A stretch of 17,266 nt of DNA from UBA724 sp964008075 (GTDB lineage Bacteria; Bacteroidota; Bacteroidia; Flavobacteriales; Flavobacteriaceae), in contig CAXGAP010000027.1 of NCBI GenBank assembly GCA_964008075.1, positions 1-17,266 on the forward strand. The letters run 5' to 3'. The notes under the pieces were generated by a model, which did not search any database, had not been told where the DNA came from, and was given only the letters and a program-made list of their open reading frames with translations. The position numbers and the translations under genes are program-made. Shown here piece after piece: positions 7,098-15,081 of the stretch. Positions within the stretch are counted from its first letter, which is position 1, and every line of letters starts with the position of its first letter.

Positions 7098-7526
7098 ATG
7101 AATATATCTATAGGAAACGATCATGCAGGAACAACCTACAAATTAGAGCTTCTTAGCTATCTCACCAACAAAGGATATACTGTCATAAATCATGGTACTA
7201 ATGATGACAATAGTATGGATTATCCAGACACCATTCATCCTGTTGCTGAAGATGTTGCCAATCGTAAATCAAACATAGGTATCATTATTTGTGGTAGTGG
7301 AAACGGTGCAAATATGACAGCAAACAAACATGAAAATATTCGTTCTGCCTTGTGCTGGAATAAAGAAATCTGCTTATTGTCACGCCAACATAATGACGCA
7401 AATATCCTGAGTTTACCAGCACGATTTATTTCACTAGAGGAAGCAAAAGAAATGGTTGACCTTTTTCTATCTACCCCATTTAAAGGAGGTCGTCATCAAC
7501 GAAGAATAGACAAAATAAACAAATGA
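7098..7526 (+). CDS. rpiB: Ribose-5-phosphate isomerase B
   Basis: RpiB interconverts ribose 5-phosphate and ribulose 5-phosphate in the non-oxidative pentose phosphate pathway (RpiB/LacA/LacB fold, cytosolic dimer). The protein has 142 residues, typical of the family. The N-terminal phosphate-binding region reads GNDHAG (6-11), where most relatives have GSDHAG. Cys65 in IIICGSGNGANM matches the catalytic cysteine of E. coli RpiB, and His98 in LSRQHNDAN matches the ring-opening histidine. The C-terminal FKGGRHQRRIDKI is characteristic. The ATG at 7098 is chosen because the protein then starts at the first beta-strand. The weak upstream frame adds nothing recognisable. It overlaps the following acetyltransferase gene by 4 nt (ATGA), which implies co-transcription. 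No promoter element is evident upstream. Confidence 0.95.
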   Translation: MNISIGNDHAGTTYKLELLSYLTNKGYTVINHGTNDDNSMDYPDTIHPVAEDVANRKSNIGIIICGSGNGANMTANKHENIRSALCWNKEICLLSRQHNDANILSLPARFISLEEAKEMVDLFLSTPFKGGRHQRRIDKINK

Positions 7527-7972
7527 AACTCGATTGGAGACTGTATGACTGGAATCAAATCGATACAGCAGTTTTATATGCCATACTGGCGTTGCGATCT
7601 GAGGTCTTTGTTGTTGAGCAAGATTGTGTTTATCAAGACATCGATGGTAAAGACACTAAAGCAAATCATTTGTTAGGGTATGAAAAAGATCAACTTATCG
7701 CTTATAGTAGGCTTTTTAAACCAGTAGATTATTTTGAAGAATATTCATTTGGTAGAGCTGTGATCAAACAAACACATCGTGGGTTAGGTTTAGGTGATGA
7801 ACTTGTACAGCAATCAATTCAAGCGCTAGGTTTAGAAAAAGAAATCAAAATATCTGCTCAATATCACCTTGAAAAATTATATCAAAAACATGGTTTTGTT
7901 TCACAAGGAGACATATACTTAGAAGATGGGATCCCTCATATTGCTATGTATAGGAATTTTTCCAGTTCGTAA
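7523..7972 (+). CDS. ElaA-like GNAT-family N-acetyltransferase
   Basis: This 149-residue protein matches the ElaA branch of the GNAT acetyltransferases. The diagnostic N-terminal block is LRSEVFVVEQDCVYQDIDGKD, followed by HLLGYEKDQLIAYSRL. The acetyl-CoA loop region is GRAVIKQTHRGLGLGDELV, and the end YQKHGFVSQGDIYLEDGIPHIAM is typical. The natural substrate of ElaA proteins is not known to me. The ATG overlaps the rpiB stop (ATGA, 7523-7526), so the pair is probably translationally coupled. The last 29 bases (7944-7972) overlap the 3' end of rnpA on the other strand. A strong hairpin with a T-run follows 10 nt after the stop, inside rnpA. The symbol elaA would fit the family, but orthology is not proved. 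Confidence 0.9.
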   Translation: MKLDWRLYDWNQIDTAVLYAILALRSEVFVVEQDCVYQDIDGKDTKANHLLGYEKDQLIAYSRLFKPVDYFEEYSFGRAVIKQTHRGLGLGDELVQQSIQALGLEKEIKISAQYHLEKLYQKHGFVSQGDIYLEDGIPHIAMYRNFSSS

Positions 7973-8294
7973 GCAAATAGGTAAAAGCAGTATAAATTTC
8001 TTGACTGCTTTTAACTTTTTTATCATTATAAATAAAATACCCAATACCACTAAAGGAAGGTCCTAATAACTGTTGTTGTAAACGAAATGATTCACGCATT
8101 CTACGTTTGATTAAGTTTCTGGTAACAGCAGATTGATGCAATCGTTTGGGAGCAGAAAAACCTATTTTAAACTCCTTTTTTTCATTGATATATTTTAAGG
8201 TTATCCCACCAAAAGACAAGGATTTTCCAGATGCAAACAACTGTTGAAGTTGCGTATCATTTGTGATGCGAAGTTGTTTTGGAAAGGAGAACAT
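7944..8294 (-). CDS. rnpA: Ribonuclease P protein component
   Basis: RnpA is the small basic protein subunit of RNase P, which helps the catalytic RNA remove 5' leaders from pre-tRNAs. The 116-residue length fits. The signature helix is RNLIKRRMRESFR (59-71), preceded by the strand block FKIGFSAPKRL and an N-terminal region FPKQLRITNDTQLQQLFASG typical of the family. The usual partner rpmH (ribosomal protein L34) is not beside it. Instead the ATG shares its A with the TAA of the M1 peptidase gene (TAATG, 8292-8296), implying coupled translation. The C-terminal end overlaps the ElaA-like gene by 29 bp tail to tail, and the terminator of that opposite operon lies within this coding sequence. 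Confidence 0.95.
   Translation of the reverse strand: MFSFPKQLRITNDTQLQQLFASGKSLSFGGITLKYINEKKEFKIGFSAPKRLHQSAVTRNLIKRRMRESFRLQQQLLGPSFSGIGYFIYNDKKVKSSQEIYTAFTYLLTNWKNSYT
7982..8021 (+). terminator. Intrinsic terminator of the rpiB-elaA operon, inside rnpA
   Basis: TAAAAGCAGT (7982-7991) and ACTGCTTTTA (8004-8013) form a perfect 10-bp stem with a 12-nt loop. A run of six Ts follows at 8016-8021, two bases past the stem. On the plus strand this is a classical rho-independent terminator, beginning 10 nt after the stop codon of the ElaA-like gene. It lies entirely in the antisense of the rnpA coding region. Confidence 0.75.
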
Positions 8295-10102
8295 TACTCA
8301 GCTTTATAATAAACATCATTCTTTGGATTCACATCAGCAACTAGGCCATTTGGATTGATAAGAATATATTTTATATCATTCAAATTATTATCGATTTCAA
8401 AGGTATATGTTGGTATCGCCCAAGCCCAGTCACCGATCGTTGTGACTATTTGGTTTACAAACTCTTTCTCACCCCTTAACATACGCAAAGGGATATAATA
8501 ATAATCAAAAGAATCATCATTCATTTCAACATAGACTTCAATAGGCATCGGCATATTGCCAATTCGCTCTAAGACAACAACAGTTTTTTCGCCTTTTTCT
8601 TCTACTTTTTGAACACCATAATCAATCGTGTTGGTCGTGCGAACCCAATCGTTGAGATACCACTCAAGTTGCATACCCGAAACCTTTTCAGCGATTCGTT
8701 TAAAATCATTCGGCGTTGGGTGGCTAAACTTAAATTCATCATAATATCTTTTTATCGTTTTCATAAGTTTGTCAGCACCCATAATATACTCGAGCTGAGC
8801 GAGGAAAAGAGCCCCCTTAGAATAACTTCCACCACCATATGCAAAGTTATATTGAAACCTGTCGGCATGTGTTGTTAGTGGTTCTTCTAAACCTGATTGG
8901 ACAAGCTGAAAGTAACGATCATAGAAACTTGAATATGGATTTTCTGTTCCTAAAACAGCTGCTTCACAAATCATATCATAAAAAGAAGTAAACCCTTCAT
9001 CCATCCAAGCATATTTCGCTTCATTCGTTCCCAACAAATGGTGAAACCAACTGTGAGCCAACTCGTGAGCTGTTACTCCAAACAAACTGCTGTATTCTCG
9101 TTCACCTGTTATGAGAGTGCACATCGGATATTCCATACCACCATCACCACCCTGGATGATAGAATATTGTTTGTAAGGATATTCACCTATGTTGTCATTA
9201 AAAAATGACAACATCTTAGCAGTATCTGTCTGCAGTTGTTTCCAATTGTCTTGAATATCTGGATTGTTGAGATAGAAAAAGTGAAGTTCAACATTATTTG
9301 GACCCAATATCATATCATGTATAAAATCTGGATCTGCAGCCCAAGCAAAATCATGCACCATAGGCGCAAAAAAACGCCAAGTAAGTGTTTTTGCTTTTGT
9401 TTTCTTATCCTTTTTTGCATAGCCATGTCCAATTTCTTCAGGGTTTTGAAGATATCCTGTACCACCGATCACATAGTCACGATCAATAGTGATGGAAATA
9501 TCAAAATCGCCCCACACTCCATGAAACTCTCGTCCGATATAAGGGTTGGGATGCCAACCGTCTTTGTCGTATTCAACCATTTTAGGATACCATTGCGTCA
9601 TAGATAGATCAACCCCTTCTTTATTGTTTCTTCCACTTCGACGAATTTGTACAGGAACTTGGCCCTCAAACACCATGTCAAATACAGTAGTATCACCTGG
9701 TAAAAGAGGCGTGGCAAGCTCAACAACCAAAATAGTTTCTTCTTCAGCATAAGCCACAGCTTTTCCGTCTTGTACAAGATCATTGACATGTAAAAAACCA
9801 ACTTCATCTGCCGACAATTTCGAAATTCGATCCCCTACACGACTGTCAGGATCTTTGATTGTTCTTGAACGAACATCCATTTCGCTACCAGGCTGAAAAG
9901 CATTGAAATACAGGTGATAAAACACTTTTGAAAGTGTATCAGGTGAGTGATTTGTATAGCGCAGTTGTTGTGTGCCATCGTATCGATATGTTTCCACATC
10001 CATACGAATGTCCATAACATAATCAACCTGTTGTTGCCAATAACCTCTATAGGGGTTTTGGGCGAAAGAAAACACATAAAAAAGAAAAATAAGATATTTC
10101 AT
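8294..10102 (-). CDS. M1-family zinc metallopeptidase, exported
   Basis: The protein has 602 residues. An N-terminal signal peptide (MKYLIFLFYVFSFA, probable cleavage near residue 14-15) predicts export to the periplasm or beyond. An N-terminal beta-sandwich domain precedes the thermolysin-like catalytic domain. Zinc ligands are His346 and His350 of HELAH and Glu369 of WMDEGF, in exact HExxH-18-E spacing, with Glu347 as the general base. The substrate loop reads GGMEYP in place of the GAMEN of classical aminopeptidases, as in other bacterial M1 branches. A conserved Tyr block, GGSYSKGALF, supplies the transition-state tyrosine. M1 enzymes mostly remove N-terminal amino acids, but the exact specificity here is unknown. 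The gene follows the hydrolase gene by 14 nt and is coupled to rnpA by TAATG. Confidence 0.93.
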   Translation of the reverse strand: MKYLIFLFYVFSFAQNPYRGYWQQQVDYVMDIRMDVETYRYDGTQQLRYTNHSPDTLSKVFYHLYFNAFQPGSEMDVRSRTIKDPDSRVGDRISKLSADEVGFLHVNDLVQDGKAVAYAEEETILVVELATPLLPGDTTVFDMVFEGQVPVQIRRSGRNNKEGVDLSMTQWYPKMVEYDKDGWHPNPYIGREFHGVWGDFDISITIDRDYVIGGTGYLQNPEEIGHGYAKKDKKTKAKTLTWRFFAPMVHDFAWAADPDFIHDMILGPNNVELHFFYLNNPDIQDNWKQLQTDTAKMLSFFNDNIGEYPYKQYSIIQGGDGGMEYPMCTLITGEREYSSLFGVTAHELAHSWFHHLLGTNEAKYAWMDEGFTSFYDMICEAAVLGTENPYSSFYDRYFQLVQSGLEEPLTTHADRFQYNFAYGGGSYSKGALFLAQLEYIMGADKLMKTIKRYYDEFKFSHPTPNDFKRIAEKVSGMQLEWYLNDWVRTTNTIDYGVQKVEEKGEKTVVVLERIGNMPMPIEVYVEMNDDSFDYYYIPLRMLRGEKEFVNQIVTTIGDWAWAIPTYTFEIDNNLNDIKYILINPNGLVADVNPKNDVYYKAE

Positions 10103-10116
10103 AAATAAGATTTAAG

Positions 10117-10959
10117 TTAAAAAAATTCGTTCCATTGATGACTTGACAGCAAACGAACACCCTTTTCTGTTTGATGTACCTTAATTAAAGGGGTGTTGGG
10201 GTCATGCTCCATAAAAAGAAAATAATTTTTTTCAGCAGCAAGATCCAAAAAGGCGGCCTTTTCTACAATTGTTTGTAACGGCCTTACATCATAACCCATT
10301 ACATAAGGCACAGGAATATGCCCAATAGTGGGGATGAGATCACCCATAAAAACGATTTTTTCGCCCTTCCAATCAAGTATAGGCAGCATTTGTTTTTCTG
10401 TATGACCATCGACAAAAAGTAGCTCTAAACCCAAAGAGTTTTCCTTATTTTTTTCGATAAATCGCAATCGACCAGACTCCTCAATCGGGCGAAGATTATC
10501 ATCTAAAAATGAAGCCTTTTCTCGAGGGTTTGGATTAGTTGCCCACCGCCAATGGGATTCGTTGGACCAATAGTCTGCGTTTGGGAACACAGGCACAAAA
10601 GAGGTGTGGTCTTTGTTCCAAGCAAAACAACCTCCACAGTGATCAAAATGCAAATGAGTTAACAGCACATCTGTAATATCGTTGGGGTGAAAGCCAGCAT
10701 TTGTGATGGAATCAAGGAGGTTATTATCACCCCAGGGCTTGTAGTAGCTGAAGAATTTATCACTTTGCTTATCGCCCATTCCTGTATCAACCAAAATCAG
10801 GTGATCACCAGATTCAATCAAAAGGCATCTAGCACAAACATCAATCAAGTTGTCTTTGTCTGCAGGGTTGGTGCGTTGCCACAGAGACTTGGGAACTACA
10901 CCAAACATAGCACCCCCGTCAAGTTTAAAATGACCAGCATTGATGGGAAAAAGATTCAT
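10117..10959 (-). CDS. Metallo-beta-lactamase-fold hydrolase
   Basis: This 280-residue protein has no signal peptide, so it is probably cytoplasmic. It has a complete binuclear metal site of the metallo-beta-lactamase superfamily. Metal ligands are His102, His104, Asp106 and His107 of THLHFDHCGG, then His186 in FVDGHTEKQ, Asp207 in FMGDLIP, and His252 in FMEHDPNTP. The arrangement and length are like the quorum-quenching-lactonase and related hydrolase branch. However, such proteins have many substrates (lactones, phosphodiesters, thioesters), and the sequence does not choose between them. The gene starts 2 nt after the APC permease stop and ends 14 nt before the M1 peptidase gene, so it is in the same transcription unit. 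Confidence is high for the fold and low for the substrate. Confidence 0.9.
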   Translation of the reverse strand: MNLFPINAGHFKLDGGAMFGVVPKSLWQRTNPADKDNLIDVCARCLLIESGDHLILVDTGMGDKQSDKFFSYYKPWGDNNLLDSITNAGFHPNDITDVLLTHLHFDHCGGCFAWNKDHTSFVPVFPNADYWSNESHWRWATNPNPREKASFLDDNLRPIEESGRLRFIEKNKENSLGLELLFVDGHTEKQMLPILDWKGEKIVFMGDLIPTIGHIPVPYVMGYDVRPLQTIVEKAAFLDLAAEKNYFLFMEHDPNTPLIKVHQTEKGVRLLSSHQWNEFF

Positions 10960-10961
10960 GC

Positions 10962-13151
10962 CTATTCATTTATTGTTAAACGTAATACAGAACATACCGA
11001 GCTTTTGACAAAACGGTCAGACTTTAAACCAAGCAATACATTATACCAAGCGCTTTTTTCCTGAGAACCAATGATAAGTAAATCATAGCTGGCAGAGACC
11101 TCAGATATAACCCCAACCACATCGTTGCTTCGAATGACCAAACTATCTTCTTCACGAGAAAAACTCCTCAGCAATTCTTTGTTACTATCGTGAAGCCTTT
11201 TCTCTTGACCCTTCGATGCATCTTTACTAATGACATTCAACAACGTTAAGTTAGCGCCATAGTATTTACAAATATTATCTGCCAAACGAATAAACTTATT
11301 CCCTTGGCGACCAGGCCTTACAGCCAGAACAATTTTTGAGATGTTCCGAACACCGTTATCCTTAAACAAGGCAAGATTGGCATTTATATTTTTGATGACC
11401 CATCCCACAGGATTTCGAACTAAAAGACCAGCGTTTTCTCGACCACCCCAACCCATTACCAACCACTCACATTTTTGAACAGAAGTAATGTTTTTTATGG
11501 TGTTTACAACATCGTGAGTTGGCAAACTTTCAAAAGTAACATTGGTGTTTTTCGTTTGTTTAAGGGATAGGATTCGGCGTTTGACAGATTCGTCTTTGGG
11601 CGTGACCAAATCCACATCTTCCAAAAACGTTTGGTCTGGTGCCTCTATGATGTTGATGGCATTAATACTGTTTGTTGGATTGATAGAAGACGCAACCTCG
11701 ACAATCATTTCAGGTGATGTTTCGTCACCCAGCAGTGGCACAACGATTTGAGAATCAGAACTATAGATACCTTCAATTACTTCTTCCTGTTCGAGACTGA
11801 CATCAGACGACCCACCTCGATTTCCACGAAACAGAAAAGAGAAGACCCCATAGTTGGACAACAACCCACTTCGGTTTGTTTTTCGCCCATAGGCAAGGAA
11901 CACTAAAAAACCAACGACAAAGACAGCCAACACTGACAACAACGCTTGAAGTCCTAAAAAAGCCAGAAGAAACAAACCACTCAGAATACCGAAAATCTGC
12001 ACAAAAGGGTAGAGTGGAGATTTGTATTTTGGACGATACCACTGGGCGTTGGTTTCTCTAAAAACAATCACAGCTAGGTTGACAGAAACAAACATTAAGA
12101 CCTTGAAGGCACTGGCGAGCTTTGCGATTTTAACCACATCTAAAAAGACAATCGCCAACCCAATCGCAACAGCAGTGACAACAATCGAAAAAACAGGGGT
12201 CATATATTGTTTACTGATCGAAGTAAAGACCGACGGTAAAGCACCATCACGTGCCATTGCAAACGGAAATCGTGAGGAGGCAAGCAATCCAGAGTTTGCC
12301 ATAGACAGAAGTGTAATCACTCCAACAACCCCTGCAATGTATCCAGCAATTGGCCCACCGATTTCGGCAGCAGCAGTATAAATAGGCCGGATGTCAGTGG
12401 CGAGCGCATTACCACCGATAAAATCGACAAGCACCATCGACACACAAACATAAACAGCCATGATAAGTAGTAGTGAAACAATCATCGTCAGGGGTAGATT
12501 TTTTTCTGGCTTTGAGATTTCACCTGCAATGGCAGCAATCTTGGTTACGCCAGCATAAGATATGTATAAAAAAGCAACACCACTAAAAAAACCGAGTGTT
12601 CCGTCAGACAAAAAAGCTGTGGGTGGAACAACACTAACGCTGTTGAACCCAAGTGCAATTAACACAACCAATGAGGTGACGCTCACTCCAACAATAGCCA
12701 GTTGAGCATTACCCACTTTTTTCACACCAAATATGTTTAATATCAATACAAGAAGTAGGGAGACAATTGCCACGACAGTGGTGTAGAGGGAGTCCAGTTC
12801 GACCAACACATATAAATAAGCACTCAGCCCTACTAGGGAGAATGCGCTTTTCAGCAGTAATGACAACCAAAGGCCTATACCTGAGACAACCCCAAAAAGA
12901 GGGCCAAAGGCACGGTCGATATAGATATAAGTACCTCCTGATTTGGGCATAGCAGTAGCCAGCTCGGCCTTTGATAAAACAGCAGGGATGATGCAAATTC
13001 CTGCCACCAAAAAAGCCAATGAAACAGATGGCCCTGTGATGCCAAAAGCAACACCAGGCAAAACAAAAATACCACTGAGCATCCCCCCAATACTGATGGC
13101 AATTGCAGAAGGCAAACTCAATGTGCGTATAAGTGTTGTCTTGCTTTTCAT
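10962..13151 (-). CDS. APC-superfamily amino acid permease with C-terminal Usp-like region
   Basis: The protein has 729 residues, far longer than the 450-500 of a plain APC permease. Residues 1 to about 425 are membrane-embedded with about 12 hydrophobic segments. The APC first helix reads LPSAIAISIGGMLSGIFVLPG, with the unwound-helix Gly-rich motif, and is followed by AELATAMPKSGGTYIYIDRAFG, a strong family match. Residues from about 455 form a soluble tail that resembles two universal stress protein (UspA-like) folds. The second is clearer, with SKIVLAVRPGRQGNKFIRLADN, YGANLTLLNV and YDLLIIGSQE. APC-Usp fusions are known. The tail may sense nucleotide or stress state and regulate transport, which is inference. 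It lies 51 nt after lepA and 2 nt before the hydrolase gene. The substrate is not determinable. Confidence 0.88.
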   Translation of the reverse strand: MKSKTTLIRTLSLPSAIAISIGGMLSGIFVLPGVAFGITGPSVSLAFLVAGICIIPAVLSKAELATAMPKSGGTYIYIDRAFGPLFGVVSGIGLWLSLLLKSAFSLVGLSAYLYVLVELDSLYTTVVAIVSLLLVLILNIFGVKKVGNAQLAIVGVSVTSLVVLIALGFNSVSVVPPTAFLSDGTLGFFSGVAFLYISYAGVTKIAAIAGEISKPEKNLPLTMIVSLLLIMAVYVCVSMVLVDFIGGNALATDIRPIYTAAAEIGGPIAGYIAGVVGVITLLSMANSGLLASSRFPFAMARDGALPSVFTSISKQYMTPVFSIVVTAVAIGLAIVFLDVVKIAKLASAFKVLMFVSVNLAVIVFRETNAQWYRPKYKSPLYPFVQIFGILSGLFLLAFLGLQALLSVLAVFVVGFLVFLAYGRKTNRSGLLSNYGVFSFLFRGNRGGSSDVSLEQEEVIEGIYSSDSQIVVPLLGDETSPEMIVEVASSINPTNSINAINIIEAPDQTFLEDVDLVTPKDESVKRRILSLKQTKNTNVTFESLPTHDVVNTIKNITSVQKCEWLVMGWGGRENAGLLVRNPVGWVIKNINANLALFKDNGVRNISKIVLAVRPGRQGNKFIRLADNICKYYGANLTLLNVISKDASKGQEKRLHDSNKELLRSFSREEDSLVIRSNDVVGVISEVSASYDLLIIGSQEKSAWYNVLLGLKSDRFVKSSVCSVLRLTINE

Positions 13152-13202
13152 TTCATTTGAAAAGTACTAAATAAATTTTGAATGTAAAGGGCGATTATAA
13201 AC

Positions 13203-14999
13203 TTAGTCGTTTAACTGAAGCACAGCCATAAACGCCTGTTGTGGAATTTCGACATTACCCACTTGGCGCATTTTCTTTTTTCCTTTTTTCTGCTTTTCAA
13301 GTAGTTTTCGCTTTCGAGTGATATCCCCGCCATAACACTTGGCAGTTACATCCTTTCGAACAGCCTTGATTGTCTCGCGCGAAATAATTTTTGCGCCGAT
13401 CGCTGCTTGAATCGGAATGTCAAACTGTTGCCTTGGGATCAATTCTTTGAGCTTTTCACACATTTTTTTTCCTAGTGTATAGGCATTGTCAGTGTGTACC
13501 AAAGCTGAAAGGGCGTCAACAGCATTCCCATTGAGTAAGATATCGACCTTCACTAGCTTCGATGTGCGCAAGCCAATAGGACTATAATCAAATGAAGCAT
13601 ACCCACGAGAGACAGATTTTAGACGATCGTAAAAATCAAAAACAATTTCTGCCAAAGGCATATCAAAGGATAACTCCACTCGCTCAGGAGTCAAATAGGT
13701 TTGGTTGGTGATTTGCCCTCGCTTTTCAATACACAAGCTCATGACATTTCCAACATAATCTGCTTTTGTGATGACAGATGCTTTGATAAAGGGCTCTTCT
13801 ACATGATTGAGAACAGAAGGTTCTGGGAGATCAGTTGGGTTGTTGACCAATACGATTTCATCAGGACTCTTTTTGGTGAAGGCGTGATAGGACACGTTAG
13901 GAACAGTGGTAATAACTGACATATCAAATTCACGCTCTAGTCGCTCTTGGATGATTTCTAAGTGCAACATACCTAAAAAACCACACCGAAAACCAAATCC
14001 AAGCGCAGCCGAGCTTTCGGGCTGAAAGACCAAAGAGGCATCGTTGAGCTGTAGCTTTTCCATCGAGTTTCTCAACTCCTCATAGTCTTCGGTATCAACA
14101 GGATATATCCCAGCAAAAACCATTGGTTTGACTTCTTCAAAACCTTCAATGGGGGCGTCGGTGGGTGTAGCTGCTAAAGTAATTGTATCACCAACCTGCA
14201 CCTCTTTTGCCTCTTTTACCCCTGTGATAAGGTAGCCAACATCACCTGTGTCTACGTGTTTTCGTGGTTCTTGCTTGAGTTTGAGCGCACCCACTTCATC
14301 GGCGTTGTACTCTTTACCAGTAGCCATAAATTTGATGCGATCTCCTTTTGAAATTCGACCACTTATAATTCTAAAATACGTTTCTATCCCACGAAAAGGA
14401 TTGTAAACAGAATCAAAAATAAGTGCTTGCAAAGGGGCATGATTATCACCATCAGGCGCAGGCACACGATCGACGATCGCTTCAAGGATCGAATCAATAC
14501 CTAGACCTGTTTTTGCAGAACAACGAATCACCTCTTCTTCTTTACACCCTAGCAGATCTACAACATCATCAGTGACCTCTTCTGGGTTGGCAGAAGGCAA
14601 ATCAACTTTGTTGAGTACAGGTATAATCTCCAAGTTATTTTCCAGTGCCAAATACAAATTTGAAATGGTTTGCGCTTGAATACTTTGTGCAGCATCTACG
14701 ACCAGCAAGGCACCTTCACAAGCTGCAATGGATCGAGAAACCTCATAGGAAAAATCAACGTGACCAGGTGTGTCGATGAGATTAAATACATACTCATGAT
14801 CATTCAAAACATAATTCATCTGAATGGCGTGAGACTTGATAGTGATGCCTCGCTCACGCTCCAAATCCATATTATCAAGAAGTTGATCTTGTTTTTCTCG
14901 CTCAGTAACAGCCCCAGTAGCATCGAGTAAACGATCAGCCAGAGTGCTTTTACCATGGTCAATATGGGCAATAATGCAAAAATTACGAATGTGCTTCAT
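13203..14999 (-). CDS. lepA: Elongation factor 4 (LepA), translational GTPase
   Basis: LepA/EF4 is a ribosome-binding GTPase related to EF-G that affects initiation and back-translocation of stalled ribosomes. The 598 residues match the family length. GTPase motifs are all present: G1 AHIDHGKST (11-19), G2 near GITIKS (51-56), G3 DTPGH (76-80) and G4 NKVD (130-133). The family-specific C-terminal domain is present, with Lys/Arg-rich RKRKLLEKQKKGKKKM and the ending QQAFMAVL. The ATG at 14997-14999 starts at the usual KHIRNFCIIAHIDHG, so the start is firm. It appears to be the first gene of the lepA-permease-hydrolase-peptidase-rnpA cluster. An exact TAnnTTTG element lies 19 nt upstream. The neighbour across the intergenic region is the divergent DoxX-type gene. 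Confidence 0.97.
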   Translation of the reverse strand: MKHIRNFCIIAHIDHGKSTLADRLLDATGAVTEREKQDQLLDNMDLERERGITIKSHAIQMNYVLNDHEYVFNLIDTPGHVDFSYEVSRSIAACEGALLVVDAAQSIQAQTISNLYLALENNLEIIPVLNKVDLPSANPEEVTDDVVDLLGCKEEEVIRCSAKTGLGIDSILEAIVDRVPAPDGDNHAPLQALIFDSVYNPFRGIETYFRIISGRISKGDRIKFMATGKEYNADEVGALKLKQEPRKHVDTGDVGYLITGVKEAKEVQVGDTITLAATPTDAPIEGFEEVKPMVFAGIYPVDTEDYEELRNSMEKLQLNDASLVFQPESSAALGFGFRCGFLGMLHLEIIQERLEREFDMSVITTVPNVSYHAFTKKSPDEIVLVNNPTDLPEPSVLNHVEEPFIKASVITKADYVGNVMSLCIEKRGQITNQTYLTPERVELSFDMPLAEIVFDFYDRLKSVSRGYASFDYSPIGLRTSKLVKVDILLNGNAVDALSALVHTDNAYTLGKKMCEKLKELIPRQQFDIPIQAAIGAKIISRETIKAVRKDVTAKCYGGDITRKRKLLEKQKKGKKKMRQVGNVEIPQQAFMAVLQLND

Positions 15000-15018
15000 C
15001 TAAGAACCAAAAGGACAA

Positions 15019-15026
15019 CAAAGATA
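15019..15026 (-). promoter_or_regulatory. Candidate -7 promoter element for lepA
   Basis: The minus strand reads TATCTTTG, an exact TAnnTTTG match, with 19 nt between it and the lepA ATG. A TTTG (plus-strand CAAA, 15042-15045) lies 15 nt further upstream. The sequence matches the -33 element, but the spacing is shorter than the usual 17-23 nt. Confidence 0.45.
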
Positions 15027-15058
15027 CTTAATTGTACCCTGCAAATGTTAATAAAGAT

Positions 15059-15066
15059 TATTTTTG
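15059..15066 (+). promoter_or_regulatory. Candidate -7 promoter element for the DoxX-type gene
   Basis: TATTTTTG exactly matches TAnnTTTG and ends 15 nt before the ATG at 15082. A TTG at 15032-15034 lies 24 nt upstream, one base beyond the usual range. The element overlaps the alternative TTG start at 15064, favouring the ATG. Confidence 0.4.
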
Positions 15067-15081
15067 GGGAAAATTGAGTTT

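Noticed and set aside
6947..7156. Open frame overlapping the start of rpiB
   Set aside because: It runs from AT-rich intergenic DNA into rpiB in another frame, with low-complexity Ile/Asn/Lys content, and rpiB is unambiguous.
9236..9607. 123-codon forward open frame inside the M1 peptidase gene
   Set aside because: It is antisense to a gene with complete zinc-site motifs, has no recognisable domain, and its Cys/Ile-rich composition is that of a shadow frame.
12022..12381. 119-codon forward open frame inside the permease gene
   Set aside because: It is antisense to membrane-helix codons. The Thr/Ala/Ile-rich product is the expected complement and matches no family I know.
15064..15081. TTG start adding six residues to the DoxX-type protein
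   Set aside because: The codon lies inside a TAnnTTTG element, and the ATG at 15082 gives a normal N-terminus for the first membrane helix.
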